From NCBI RefSeq assembly GCF_900104535.1, contig NZ_LT629710.1, positions 2,418,001 through 2,482,000 of the forward strand: 64,000 bases of DNA. Reading direction: 5' to 3'. This document shows, one piece after another, positions 15,942 through 24,906 of the stretch (its first letter is position 1; the number at the start of each line of letters is the position of its first letter). A model generated the notes under the pieces. It ran no database searches, was not told the DNA's origin, and saw only the letters and a program-made list of their open reading frames with translations. Source of the DNA: Nakamurella panacisegetis. Its GTDB lineage: Bacteria; Actinomycetota; Actinomycetes; Mycobacteriales; Nakamurellaceae. The position numbers and the translations under genes are program-made.

Positions 15942-17717
15942 ATGCGCAGCACTCACTCCCGGCGGTTGATCGCCGCCGCCGGAGCTCTCACTCTGGCGGT
16001 GTCCCTCGCCGCTTGCGGCTCCGGCCGCACCGACAACGCATCATCGTCGGCCACCACCACATCGACTGCCGCCGCTCCGGCCGGATCGGGGAGCAGCAGT
16101 GCGCCCGCCGGCTCGACGGCCGCCGGTTCCACCGCCTCCGGCGGTTCGGCGTCGTCCTCCGCCCCGGCCGCCCCGACCGGCCCGGCGATCAAGATCGGTA
16201 CCACCGACCAGGTGGTCAGTCTGGATCCGGCCGGCTCGTACGACAACGGGTCGCTGATGCTGGAGACCCAGCTGTACCAGTTCCTGGTGGTCATCCCGGC
16301 CGGTCAGAAGGTCCCGACACCGGATGCGGCCAGCAAGTGCGGCTTCACCGACAAGGGCGCGACCTACACCTGCACCATGAAGCCCGGCCTCAAGTTCTCC
16401 AACGGCGATCCGCTGACGGCCAAGGACGTCGAGTTCACCTTCAACCGGATCATCACCATCAACGACCCGAACGGCCCGGCGTCCCTGCTGGCCAACATGA
16501 AGTCGGTCAAGGCCACGGATGCGACCACGGTCGTGTTCACCCTGAACACCCCGAACGACCAGACCTTCCCGTTCATCCTGGGCACGTCGGCCGGCCCGAT
16601 CGTCGACTCCAAGGTGTTCCCGGCCAACAAGCTGCTCGATGACGCCAAGGTCATCGGCTCCGGCCCGTACAAGCTGGCCGCCGGTTACCAGAAGAATCAG
16701 CTGGCCGCACTCGCCCCCAACTCGAACTACCAGGGCAACGGCGGCGCGATGGCCAACTCCGGCGTGACGCTGCAGTACTTCACCGATGCGTCCAACCTGA
16801 AGCTGGCCGTGCAGCAGGGCACGGTGGATGTCGCCTGGCGTTCGCTGGACGCCCAGTCGATCTCCGACCTGCGGAAAGACTCCAAGGTCAAGGTGCTCGA
16901 CGGTCCCGGCGGTGAGCTCAGGTACATGGTCTTCAACCTGAACACCATGCCCGGCGGTACCGCCGCCCAGAAGCTGGCCGTCCGTCGGGCGGTCGCGTTC
17001 TCGGTCGACCGGCAGGCGCTGGCCACGGACATCTACCAGGACACCTACACCCCGGTGTACTCCATGGTCCCGGACGGGTTGCCCGGACACGTCGACGCCT
17101 TCAAGACGGAATTCGGCGCGACGCCGGACAAGACCAAGGCCGCCGCGGCGCTGAGCGCGGCCGGCGTCACCACCCCGGTGACGATCAACCTGCAGTACGC
17201 GCTCGGCCACTACGGCCCGACCTCGGCCGACGAGTACGGCGAGATCAAGCGTCAGCTGGAGGCGACCGGACTGTTCAAGGTCAACCTGCAGTCCACGGAG
17301 TGGACCACCTACTCCAAGGAGCGTCGGGCCGACGCCTACCCGGTCTACCAGCTCGGTTGGTTCCCTGACTTCCCGGATGCCGACAACTACATCTCGCCGT
17401 TCCTGGTGCCGAACAACTTCGTCGGCGCGCACTACTGCGACGACCCGAAGACGGTCAAGACGGCCGTCGTCGGCAGCCGGCCGTGCGACACGGACAAGGT
17501 GCTGCCGCTGATCGCCACCGAGCAGTCGGGCACGGGCGCCGCCCGTACCGCGGCGATCGAGAAGATCCAGACCATCGGCGCCACCGGTGAGATGCCGACC
17601 CTGCCGCTCCTGCAGGGCAAGCAGATCGCCGTCACCGGAACGAACGTCACCGGCGTCGACAAGACGCTGGACTCGACCTTCCTGTTCCGCTTCTGGCTGA
17701 TCGGCAAGACCTCCTGA
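15942..17717 (+). CDS. ABC transporter substrate-binding lipoprotein (peptide/opine/nickel family 5)
   Basis: A 591-residue exported lipoprotein that captures oligopeptides or similar solutes. The signal peptide ends at the lipobox SLAACGS (Cys about residue 25), followed by a long Ser/Ala/Thr linker and the SBP_bac_5 domain with LKFSNGDPLTAKDVEFTFNRI, VIGSGPYKL and AVRRAVAFSVDRQAL. AAAGAGG precedes the ATG. It is the first gene of a complete five-gene importer operon. A hairpin after the stop (17735-17771) could stabilise this upstream mRNA so the binding protein is made in excess. Confidence 0.92.
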   Translation: MRSTHSRRLIAAAGALTLAVSLAACGSGRTDNASSSATTTSTAAAPAGSGSSSAPAGSTAAGSTASGGSASSSAPAAPTGPAIKIGTTDQVVSLDPAGSYDNGSLMLETQLYQFLVVIPAGQKVPTPDAASKCGFTDKGATYTCTMKPGLKFSNGDPLTAKDVEFTFNRIITINDPNGPASLLANMKSVKATDATTVVFTLNTPNDQTFPFILGTSAGPIVDSKVFPANKLLDDAKVIGSGPYKLAAGYQKNQLAALAPNSNYQGNGGAMANSGVTLQYFTDASNLKLAVQQGTVDVAWRSLDAQSISDLRKDSKVKVLDGPGGELRYMVFNLNTMPGGTAAQKLAVRRAVAFSVDRQALATDIYQDTYTPVYSMVPDGLPGHVDAFKTEFGATPDKTKAAAALSAAGVTTPVTINLQYALGHYGPTSADEYGEIKRQLEATGLFKVNLQSTEWTTYSKERRADAYPVYQLGWFPDFPDADNYISPFLVPNNFVGAHYCDDPKTVKTAVVGSRPCDTDKVLPLIATEQSGTGAARTAAIEKIQTIGATGEMPTLPLLQGKQIAVTGTNVTGVDKTLDSTFLFRFWLIGKTS

Positions 17718-17734
17718 CCGAGGCGATTCCACCG

Positions 17735-17771
17735 GCGGGCCGGCCGGGCTGACACAGCCCAGCCGGCCCGC
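17735..17771 (+). terminator. Intercistronic hairpin (partial terminator or mRNA stabiliser)
   Basis: GCGGGCCGGC (17735-17744) pairs with GCCGGCCCGC (17762-17771), and inside it GGGCT pairs with AGCCC around a GACAC loop. It lies between the binding-protein gene and the first permease; such hairpins commonly set the ratio between these products. Confidence 0.7.
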
Positions 17772-17807
17772 TGCCGGTTGTTCTGACAAGAAAAACAAGG
17801 AGCCTCG

Positions 17808-18851
17808 ATGGCATCCACCACGGCGACGTCGGGTGGTCTGCGGCGCTATCTGCTGACCAGGCTGGCGTTGATGATCCCGATGATCTGGATCCTGGTAACC
17901 CTGGTCTTCTTCTTCATGCGGGTGATCGGCAACCCGATCGACGCGGCGCTCGGTGGCCGTCTCCCACCGGACCAGATCGCGCTTCGCAAACACGCGGCCG
18001 GGTTCGACCGGCCCATTCTGGTGCAGTACTTCTCCTACCTGGGCAAGCTGCTGCACGGGGACTTCGGGACCACGCTGACCGACAACCAGAAGGTCTCCGA
18101 CATCATCCTGGTCAACGGTGCGGCCACCCTCGAGCTCACCTTCTGGGCCTTCCTCGTGGCCGTCGGGGTCGGCATTCCGCTGGGCCGCATCGCGGCTCGC
18201 CATCGCGACCGCTTCCCCGACGTCTTCCTGCGGGTCAGCGGCGTGCTGTTCTACGCGGCGCCGGTGTTCTTCGTCGGGCTGCTGGCCAAACTGCTGTTCG
18301 GTATCGTGCTCGACTGGTTGCCGGTGTCCGGGCGGGCCGACCCGACGACCGAACTGGCCATCGCCAACGTCTCGCCCCGCACGCACATCTACATCATCGA
18401 CTCCATTCTGTACGGGCAGCCCAGCTACATCTGGGATGTGTTGCGGCACACCATACTTCCGGCTCTGGTGCTCGGCCTGTTGACGGCCGGGATCTTCCTG
18501 CGGCTGGTGCGGACCAACCTGCTGCAGACCATGCGGTCGGACTACGTCGAGGCGGCCCGGGCCCGCGGGGTGGCGGAAGGACGTGTGGTCCGCAAGCACG
18601 CCTTCCGCAACGCCCTGGTCCCGGTGGTCACGGTGATGGGACTGCAGGGCGCGTTGCTGTTGGGCGGAGCCATCCTGACCGAACGGACCTTCGAGTGGCA
18701 GGGTCTCGGGTACGAGCTCGGGAACTACCTGCTCCAACGGGATTTCGTTGCCGTGCAGGGCATCGTGACCGTCATCGCGATCGTGGTGGTCGTGGTCAGT
18801 TTCCTGATCGACGTGGCCACCGCGCTCATCGACCCCAGAGTGAGGTACTGA
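17808..18851 (+). CDS. Peptide-type ABC transporter permease (DppB/OppB-like)
   Basis: A 347-residue membrane protein. N-terminal helix LMIPMIWILVTLVFFFM, then the large periplasmic segment typical of DppB. The cytoplasmic EAA loop includes DYVEAARARGVAEGRVVRKH (about residues 245-264), and NALVPVVTVMGLQ follows. AAGGAG lies upstream of the ATG. Second gene of the operon, one base from the next gene. Confidence 0.92.
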   Translation: MASTTATSGGLRRYLLTRLALMIPMIWILVTLVFFFMRVIGNPIDAALGGRLPPDQIALRKHAAGFDRPILVQYFSYLGKLLHGDFGTTLTDNQKVSDIILVNGAATLELTFWAFLVAVGVGIPLGRIAARHRDRFPDVFLRVSGVLFYAAPVFFVGLLAKLLFGIVLDWLPVSGRADPTTELAIANVSPRTHIYIIDSILYGQPSYIWDVLRHTILPALVLGLLTAGIFLRLVRTNLLQTMRSDYVEAARARGVAEGRVVRKHAFRNALVPVVTVMGLQGALLLGGAILTERTFEWQGLGYELGNYLLQRDFVAVQGIVTVIAIVVVVVSFLIDVATALIDPRVRY

Positions 18852-18852
18852 C

Positions 18853-19947
18853 ATGGTGGCGATTTCGCTGGAGGGCCCGGGCGTCGAGGAGCCGAAGACC
18901 CGCAAGGCCGGATTCATCACCGCGCTGCGGCAGACCGGTGGCGTGCAGCGGGGGATGCTCATCGCCGGCGCCGTGATCACCCTGGTGTTCGTCATCCTGG
19001 CCGTCTTCGCGCCGTGGATCGCGCCGTACAACTTCAACGACGTGACCAATGCGGCCGGTGCCCGATTCCCGCGGCTGTCCGCACCGAGCGCCCAGCACTG
19101 GTTCGGCACCACCAACGGACAGGGTCAGGACGTCCTGTCCCAGGTGATCTACGGGGCCCGGACGGCGCTGATGGTGGTGGTGCTGGCCGTCCTGATGTCG
19201 CTGATCGTCGGCGTCCCGCTGGGGCTGTATTCCGGGTACCGCGGCGGTTGGGTCGACCGCGTGCTGGTGCTGATCACGGACGCGCTGTTCGCGTTCCCCT
19301 CCCTGTTGTTGGCCATCGTGGTCTCGATCGCCCTGGTCGGCGGCAGTTCCGGGGAAGGCGGCGGCATCCTGGCCGCCTCCATCTCGATCACCGTGATCTA
19401 CATACCGCAGTACTTCCGGGTGGTGCGCAACGCGACCATCTCGGCCAAGCAGGAGCCGTACGTCGAGGCGGCGCGTGCGGTCGGGGCGTCCCCGGCGACG
19501 ATCATGCGCCGGTACCTGTTCGGCAACGTCGTCCAGTCCGTGCCGATCATCGCCACGGTCAACGCCGCCGACTCCATCCTGACGCTGGCCGGCCTGGGCT
19601 TCCTCGGGTTCGGTATCGAGCCGTCGTCGGCCGCCGAGTGGGGTTACCAGCTCAACAAGGCCAGGTCCGATTTCGCCTCCGACATCTGGTGGACGGCCGT
19701 GTTCCCGGGCCTGGCCATCGTGCTGCTGGTGCTGGGCCTCTCGCTGATCGGCGAGAGCCTGAACGACGTGCTCAACCCGTTGCTCCGGGCCAGGCGGCTG
19801 TCGCAGGTCATCATGCCCAGCCGGGGTCGCGCGGCGTCCCGGGTCCGGGCCGTCGAGTCCGATCCCGTGGTGCCCGATCCCGTTGAGTCCGATCCTGTCG
19901 AGCCCGATCCTGTCCGGGACGCCGAAATCGCAGAGGACAACCGATGA
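18853..19947 (+). CDS. Peptide-type ABC transporter permease (DppC/OppC-like)
   Basis: A 364-residue membrane protein. It shows the OppC N-terminal helix (LIAGAVITLVFVILAVFAPW), HWFGTTNGQGQDVLSQVIYG, and the EAA loop EPYVEAARAVGASPATIMRR. The C-terminal cytoplasmic tail is unusual: an in-frame 15-bp tandem array (19855-19914) encodes ESDPV-VPDPV-ESDPV-EPDPV ten codons before the end. It overlaps the next gene by ATGA. Confidence 0.92.
   Translation: MVAISLEGPGVEEPKTRKAGFITALRQTGGVQRGMLIAGAVITLVFVILAVFAPWIAPYNFNDVTNAAGARFPRLSAPSAQHWFGTTNGQGQDVLSQVIYGARTALMVVVLAVLMSLIVGVPLGLYSGYRGGWVDRVLVLITDALFAFPSLLLAIVVSIALVGGSSGEGGGILAASISITVIYIPQYFRVVRNATISAKQEPYVEAARAVGASPATIMRRYLFGNVVQSVPIIATVNAADSILTLAGLGFLGFGIEPSSAAEWGYQLNKARSDFASDIWWTAVFPGLAIVLLVLGLSLIGESLNDVLNPLLRARRLSQVIMPSRGRAASRVRAVESDPVVPDPVESDPVEPDPVRDAEIAEDNR
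19855..19914 (+). repeat. In-frame 15-bp tandem array near the 3' end of the permease gene
   Basis: Four 15-bp units starting at 19855, 19870, 19885 and 19900, each a variant of GAGTCCGATCCTGTC. They are in frame and add an acidic, Pro-rich tail. Unlike the four arrays on the minus strand, this one stops short of the stop codon. Confidence 0.8.
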
Positions 19948-20999
19948 TGGCCCGCACCCCCACCCTGACCAAGAACGCCGGCACCGGAACCGTTCTCGAC
20001 GTCTCGGACCTGAGGGTCTGGTACGCCGGGGCCGGCGGCCCGATCAAGGCGGTGGACGGCGTGTCGTTCCGCCTGCAGCGTGGCGAGGTCCTCGGCCTGG
20101 TCGGTGAGAGTGGTTGCGGAAAATCCACTCTCGGTCGCGGACTGCTCGGTCTCACTCCGTCCGGAGCGGCGATGGACGGTGAGATCACGTTCGACGGAAG
20201 GAATCTCGTCGAGCTGGCGGCCAAGGGCTGGCCGGCCATGCGGGGGGCCGGCCTGGGGATGATCTTCCAGGAGCCGATGACGCGGCTCGATCCGCTGATG
20301 CGGATCAGCGACCACTTCCGCGAGGCCATCCGGTCGCACGAGAAGGTGAGCCGGGCCGAGGCCGACCGGCGGGCCCTGGAAACCCTTCGATCCCTTGGTA
20401 TCCCGCCGTCGCGGTACAAGAACTACCCGCACGAGTTCTCCGGCGGCATGCGGCAGCGCATCATGATCGCCCTGGCCCTGGCCCTGCAGCCGGCCTTCGT
20501 GGTGGCCGACGAGCCGACCACCGCCCTCGACGTGCTGGTCGAGGCGCAGATCATCAAGATCCTGAGCCAGATCCGCACCACCTTCTCCCCGGCCATGCTG
20601 CTGATCACCCACAACCTGGGCATCGTCGGGCAGGCCTGTGACCGGGTCGCGGTGATGTACGCCGGCCGGATCGTCGAGCAGGGGACGGTGGCCGAGGTGT
20701 TCGCCAACCCCCAGCACCCGTACACCCAGGAACTGCTGGGGGCGACCATCTCGCTCACCACCACCGAGCTGAGGACCATCCCCGGTGCGCCACCGGACCT
20801 GGGCAACCCCCCGCCGGGTTGCCGGTTCCACCCGCGGTGTCCGCACGCCATGGCCGTCTGCGCTGAGCGGCTCCCGGCGACGACCGACTTCGCCGATGGC
20901 CGTGAAGTCGAATGCCATCTGCTGCAACTGGATTCGCTGACGAGCGACGAGCGCTCGCCGCTGACTCGCCGGGAGGTGTTGGTCGCCGATGAAGCCTGA
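19944..20999 (+). CDS. Peptide-type ABC transporter ATP-binding protein (DppD/OppD-like)
   Basis: A 351-residue ATPase. Walker A is GESGCGKST, the signature is FSGGMRQRI, Walker B is FVVADEPTTALD, and the switch His is in LLITHNLG. The C-terminal oligopeptide extension GCRFHPRCPHAMAVC carries the Cys-rich motif of the Opp/Dpp ATPases. It overlaps the upstream permease by ATGA and the next gene by 11 bp. Confidence 0.94.
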   Translation: MMARTPTLTKNAGTGTVLDVSDLRVWYAGAGGPIKAVDGVSFRLQRGEVLGLVGESGCGKSTLGRGLLGLTPSGAAMDGEITFDGRNLVELAAKGWPAMRGAGLGMIFQEPMTRLDPLMRISDHFREAIRSHEKVSRAEADRRALETLRSLGIPPSRYKNYPHEFSGGMRQRIMIALALALQPAFVVADEPTTALDVLVEAQIIKILSQIRTTFSPAMLLITHNLGIVGQACDRVAVMYAGRIVEQGTVAEVFANPQHPYTQELLGATISLTTTELRTIPGAPPDLGNPPPGCRFHPRCPHAMAVCAERLPATTDFADGREVECHLLQLDSLTSDERSPLTRREVLVADEA

Positions 21000-22326
21000 T
21001 CTGAGCAAGTCCGAGACCGGTCACGAGACCCCGATCCTGTCGCTCACCGACCTGTCGGTGCACTTCGCCCTGCGGGGCTCGGCGCTGGGCCGGCTGATCG
21101 GCCGATCGTCCGGCTCGGTGAAGGCATTGGACGGTGTGAGCCTGGACGTCAAACCGGGCGAGGTGGTCGGGCTGGTCGGTGAGTCCGGCTCCGGGAAGTC
21201 CACGCTCGGCCGCGCGGTGCTGGGGCTGGCCCCGGTGACCGCCGGCAGCATCAAGTACCGCGGGCGGGAGATCTCCCGGCTGGCGGAGAAGGCCATGCGG
21301 CCGCTGCGGGCCAAGCTGCAGATGATCTTCCAGGATCCGCACGCCGCACTGAACCCGTCGATGACCATCGAGCAGGCCGTCTCCGATGCCCTGCGGATCC
21401 ACGGTGTCCCGGCGGGGGAGCGGCGGGCCCAGGTCGCGTCCGCCCTGGAACGGGTCGGGCTGGCCCCGGTGGAACGCTTCGCGCCGAAGTACCCGTCGGA
21501 ACTGTCCGGCGGCCAGAAGCAGCGGGCGGTGATCGCCCGGGCCATCGCGCTGGGGCCGGAGGTGCTCGTCGCGGATGAGCCTATCTCCATGCTCGACATG
21601 AGCGTCCGGGCCAAGATCCTGTCGTTGATGAATGATCTCCGGGCCGATCTGGGGATCTCGTTCATCTACATCACCCACGACCTGGCCAGCGCGCGCTTCT
21701 TCTGCGACCGCGTGGCGATCATGTACCTGGGCAAGATCGTCGAGATCGGTACCGCCCAGGAGATCTTCGCCAATCCTCGTCATCCGTACACGCAGGCCCT
21801 GCTGAAGGCGATCCCGGACGTGTCGGTGGTCGGTGGACCGCCGGCCGAGTTGCCCCGCGGCGAGATCCCGGACGCGGCCCGCCCCCCGCAGGGCTGCCCG
21901 TTCCATCCGCGCTGCCCGAGGGCGTTCGCGGCCTGCGGTTGGGAGGCGAGGGATCTGAAGGTGGTGCTGGAAGAACGCTGGACCACGGTCGATCTCGAGG
22001 TCTACCAACGGGAATCGGAACTGTTCCCCGATCTGGGTGCGCTGCAGACCGTCGATCGGGTCGCGCTGCTCCGCACGCCCCGGTCGGCCGAGGTGATCGC
22101 CGTCCTGGAGTCGATCCGCCGGGAGAATCCGGCCGAGCCGTTCTTCACCGGATTGATCGAGATGAACCAGGTTCCCGGCGGCGTGCAACTGGAATTCGTC
22201 GACTCGGTGCGGCCCGTGTTGCTGCCGATCGTCGAGGCCGGCAGCTCGACGTCGGTGGCCTGCCACCTCTATTCGGACGTGGTCGACCTGACCGGAACGG
22301 GAGGCGTCACGGCCCCGGTCGGTTGA
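20989..22326 (+). CDS. Peptide-type ABC transporter ATP-binding protein (DppF/OppF-like) with C-terminal extension
   Basis: A 445-residue ATPase, the partner of the preceding subunit. Walker A is GESGSGKST, the signature is LSGGQKQRA, Walker B is VLVADEPISMLD, and GCPFHPRCPRAFAAC is the oligopeptide-type C-terminal motif near residue 305. About 115 residues follow, where the family normally ends at about 330-350. This extension (ARDLKVVLEERWTTV onward) has no motif I recognise and ends in SDVVDLTGTGGVTAPVG. The last 20 bp overlap the convergent gene at 22307. Confidence 0.92.
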   Translation: MKPDLSKSETGHETPILSLTDLSVHFALRGSALGRLIGRSSGSVKALDGVSLDVKPGEVVGLVGESGSGKSTLGRAVLGLAPVTAGSIKYRGREISRLAEKAMRPLRAKLQMIFQDPHAALNPSMTIEQAVSDALRIHGVPAGERRAQVASALERVGLAPVERFAPKYPSELSGGQKQRAVIARAIALGPEVLVADEPISMLDMSVRAKILSLMNDLRADLGISFIYITHDLASARFFCDRVAIMYLGKIVEIGTAQEIFANPRHPYTQALLKAIPDVSVVGGPPAELPRGEIPDAARPPQGCPFHPRCPRAFAACGWEARDLKVVLEERWTTVDLEVYQRESELFPDLGALQTVDRVALLRTPRSAEVIAVLESIRRENPAEPFFTGLIEMNQVPGGVQLEFVDSVRPVLLPIVEAGSSTSVACHLYSDVVDLTGTGGVTAPVG

Positions 22327-23374
22327 CGGTGATGACGACGTGGTTGTCGCCGGCGAGGACCGGTTCGAAGGCGTAGCGCTGGGCCGATGCCAGGATCGAG
22401 TCACCGACGATCTCGGCCACCTCGGACTGGACGGCCCAGTACCATTCGTCCGCGGTGGCCTGCTGGCCCGTCCTCGTGTACCCGCGCAGGGTGACCGATG
22501 CCGAGGGATTCGCCGTGATCAGTTCGGCGATCCGGGCCACCACCGGTGCGGCCGTGGTGGGCAGCACCTTCCACAGAGCGCTCAGTTCGAGTGAGAATTC
22601 GGCCAGCCGGACGATCGGCGCGGTACGGGCATGGGTGATGGTCCCGCCGGGGCCGACATCCCAGAGGTGGTACTGGTTCTCGCGCGCCTCGGCCCAGGTC
22701 GTGCGTTCCGTCGGTCCTTTCCCGGATGTGAAGGTGTACTGCGTCTGGCGCCGTCCGGATGGCTTGTCGCCCCGGCTGAGCTGCAGTTCTTCCAGGACCT
22801 GGTTCGCCTCCGCCTCGGCGCCCGGGTGCACCCGGCTGTGTGCGAACTCCCAGCCGGCGTCGTGCACCTCCTGGTCGGTGGCGGCATAGTTCTCGGTGAT
22901 CTCGTGGGCCAGGGTCGCGGTCCCGGCGCCCGGGACGCCCTTCTCCAGGGCCTCGAAGTGGTCGATGCGCAACTCCTGGACCGGATTCTGTTCATCCGTC
23001 GGGAATTCGCCGAAGCCCACACCTTCCTGCTTGCGCCCCAGATTGACCTTCGCGACCCGGGCCGGGTCCTCGATCACCTCGGTCAACTTGGCCGCCAAGG
23101 CCGGCGACGGCGGTTTGTCCTTCCTGCCCTCGATCGTGACCTGGTGCGTCTTGCGGTGATGGACCAGGTCGAGACCACTGGGGCGGCGGAGCATTCCCAG
23201 CATCGAGGCCACGTCGCGGTCGGAGCCGGTGACCTCCAGCGTGCGCTGGATCGCGGCCGTCACCGACTGGTTGCCGGCCTGCCGCTGGAGCCCGATGAGC
23301 GGATGCTCGGGTGGGTCGGCCCGGGCCGGCGTCGGCGGGGTGTCCCGCTCGTCATGCTCGTGCCGCCGCTTCAT
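22307..23374 (-). CDS. Protein with N-terminal LQRQAGNQ motif and C-terminal OmpA-like region (possible contractile-injection cargo)
   Basis: A 355-residue protein. The N-terminus is polar and disordered, then LQRQAGNQSV (29-38) and AIQR (41-44). This resembles the LQRxAGNxAV segment common at the N-terminus of proteins associated with extracellular contractile injection systems (the DUF4157 group). The middle carries TLAHEITENYAA (His157, Glu158, Glu161) and a later AHS/E pair, reminiscent of but not equal to a zinc-peptidase site. Residues about 260-352 look OmpA-like (LITANPSASVTLRGYT). No signal peptide and no injection-system structural genes in the window. AGGTGGTG precedes the ATG. The family call is tentative. 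Confidence 0.55.
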   Translation of the reverse strand: MKRRHEHDERDTPPTPARADPPEHPLIGLQRQAGNQSVTAAIQRTLEVTGSDRDVASMLGMLRRPSGLDLVHHRKTHQVTIEGRKDKPPSPALAAKLTEVIEDPARVAKVNLGRKQEGVGFGEFPTDEQNPVQELRIDHFEALEKGVPGAGTATLAHEITENYAATDQEVHDAGWEFAHSRVHPGAEAEANQVLEELQLSRGDKPSGRRQTQYTFTSGKGPTERTTWAEARENQYHLWDVGPGGTITHARTAPIVRLAEFSLELSALWKVLPTTAAPVVARIAELITANPSASVTLRGYTRTGQQATADEWYWAVQSEVAEIVGDSILASAQRYAFEPVLAGDNHVVITVNRPGP

Positions 23375-23475
23375 CGGTCACCACCTGGGGTCCCTCTTCG
23401 CCATCCCGCCGACCGTAGCCTCGGACGCCCGCCGAATCCTGCCTCTTCGGGCAGGCATTCAGGCAGAGGGGCGGC

Positions 23476-23694
23476 TCACACGATCCGCACGCTGATCCCC
23501 TCCAGGGTGACGATGTCGCCACGGTGGAGTTGCCGGCCGCGGCGCGTCTCCACCTCGTCGTTCACCATCACCAGGCCGTCCTCGAGGATCGGGCGGACGT
23601 CGGCGCCGGTGTCGACCGCGCCGGCCAGCTTCAGGAGCTGACCGAGCCGGATCATGTCGTCTTTGATCGGGACGTCGTGCACGCGGTTGGTCAT
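23476..23694 (-). CDS. S4-domain RNA-binding protein (YbcJ-like)
   Basis: A 72-residue single-domain protein. The S4 fold is recognisable: IRLGQLLKLAGAVDTG, then LEDGLVMVNDEVETRRGRQLHRGD with the conserved NDEVETRRG loop and V/I-rich end. Members bind structured RNA, often the ribosome. The start is ATG 23694, with GAGATGATT upstream; ATG 23706 is possible. It sits 8 bp downstream of the marR gene on the same strand, so probably an operon. Confidence 0.85.
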   Translation of the reverse strand: MTNRVHDVPIKDDMIRLGQLLKLAGAVDTGADVRPILEDGLVMVNDEVETRRGRQLHRGDIVTLEGISVRIV

Positions 23695-23702
23695 GCGAGC
23701 AA

Positions 23703-24194
23703 TCATCTCGCATCCGCGGGGCCCGGCTCGGCGTCGCGGCCGGGTGGAGTCCCGGTCGGCCAGCCGCGGGTTTGTGCGCGCTCGGCCAGGACGGCCAGTA
23801 CGCGGCGGAATCCATCCCGCTCGGCGGCCGAGAATTGTTGCAGCAGAGCGTCCTCCATCGTCCTGATGGCGGAGGCGCACCGCCGGACGACGCCTCGTCC
23901 GGCGTCGGTGATCTCGATGATGCGGGCGCGCCGATCGGCCGGATCGGGCCGCCGGGTCAGCAGACCGGCCGACTCGAGCCGGTCGAGGTGCTCGATCAGG
24001 CGTGTCTTGTCGCGGCCGGTTCGGCCGGACAGTTCCAGCTGCGTGGCCGCGCCCCCGGCGGTCAGGGCATTGAGGACGACGTACTCCCACATGGTGATTC
24101 CGTTGGCTTCGAGCAGGGGTTCCTCGGCCTGCATCAGGAGCCGCGTGATCGGGACGAACTGCGCGGCCAGTTCGCGGCGTTCGGTCTGCGGCAT
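23703..24194 (-). CDS. MarR-family transcriptional regulator
   Basis: A 163-residue dimeric winged-helix repressor. Helices carry MWEYVVLNALTAGGAATQLELSGRTGRDKTRLIEHLDRLESAGLLTRRPDPADRR-type content: the recognition helix lies about residues 55-72 and the wing DPADRRARIIEITDAG at 84-99. TATCAT at 24202-24207 (complement) lies seven nt upstream of the ATG, so the transcript is likely leaderless. A palindrome between this gene and the divergent gene at 24247 is the likely operator for both. Confidence 0.9.
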   Translation of the reverse strand: MPQTERRELAAQFVPITRLLMQAEEPLLEANGITMWEYVVLNALTAGGAATQLELSGRTGRDKTRLIEHLDRLESAGLLTRRPDPADRRARIIEITDAGRGVVRRCASAIRTMEDALLQQFSAAERDGFRRVLAVLAERAQTRGWPTGTPPGRDAEPGPADAR

Positions 24195-24201
24195 GTGTTA
24201 G

Positions 24202-24240
24202 ATGATAAGCATTGACAAAGCGTCTACAGCGGTAGACGAT
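24202..24240. promoter_or_regulatory. Divergent promoter with probable MarR operator GTCTAC-AGCG-GTAGAC
   Basis: Perfect 6-bp inverted repeat GTCTAC (24222-24227) and GTAGAC (24232-24237). It falls between a consensus -35 TTGACA (24212-24217) and the presumed -10 of the rightward gene, so binding would block RNA polymerase. TATCAT for marR lies at 24202-24207 on the other strand. Confidence 0.65.
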
Positions 24241-24246
24241 CTACGT

Positions 24247-24882
24247 ATGTCTATCGATGATGGAACGGTCGAGTCATCCGAACTGTTGCGGTTGCATGCC
24301 CGGGCTCAGGCGCTGTTGGACGGAGTGCTCTCCCCTCCGGTCGATCTGGAGCGGCCCAGTCCGTGTGACGGTTGGCGTCTGCGGGATCTGTTGGCGCACA
24401 TGCTCGGTCAGAACCTCGGACTGCGAGCCGCGGCGCGCGGAGAGGGCCGGGATGTCGAGTCCTGGCGGCCGGTCGATCCGGGAGATGATCCGGCCGCCGC
24501 GCTCGCCGCTTCGGAGCGGGCGCTGGAGGCGGCGTTCGCGGCGTCCGGGCTGGCCGGCGACGTCTGGATGCCGGAGCTGTCGCCGGCTGCCCCGATTCCC
24601 GCCCGGACGGCCTTGCTGGCTCACCTGCTCGACAGTGTCGTACATGGTTGGGATGTCGCGGCGTCCCTGGCCCGGCCCTACGAGGTACCGGATGACCTGC
24701 TGGATGTGGTGGCGACGGTGACGGCCCGCATTCCGGCCGAACCGGGACGGGGGCAGACCGGTTCGGCCTTCCGTGCGCCGGTGCGGTACCGGGCCCTCTC
24801 GCGGCTGGATTCGGTCCTGGCCCACCTGGGGCGCGATCCGCGCGCATGGCCACTGCCGGCCGTGGCGAGGCCGGTACGCTGA
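24247..24882 (+). CDS. TIGR03086-like (DinB/maleylpyruvate-isomerase-fold) protein
   Basis: A 211-residue protein of the mycothiol-dependent isomerase/DinB superfamily. Diagnostic stretch PSPCDGWRLRDLLAHMLGQN (about residues 34-53) with the metal-binding His; further HLLDSVVHGWDVAAS supplies His/Asp ligands. Members typically act on thiol-linked or small toxic compounds; the substrate is unknown. ATG 24247 is chosen because the ORF start at 24202 would put the TTGACA promoter inside the gene. It is divergent from marR and probably its main target. Confidence 0.8.
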   Translation: MSIDDGTVESSELLRLHARAQALLDGVLSPPVDLERPSPCDGWRLRDLLAHMLGQNLGLRAAARGEGRDVESWRPVDPGDDPAAALAASERALEAAFAASGLAGDVWMPELSPAAPIPARTALLAHLLDSVVHGWDVAASLARPYEVPDDLLDVVATVTARIPAEPGRGQTGSAFRAPVRYRALSRLDSVLAHLGRDPRAWPLPAVARPVR

Positions 24883-24906
24883 GCGGGCGACCCAGAGGGG
24901 CGGAAC

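Noticed and set aside
16041-19115. 1024-codon open frame on the minus strand
   Set aside because: It is antisense to three clear ABC transporter genes; long open antisense frames are expected at this GC content and the protein is low-complexity.
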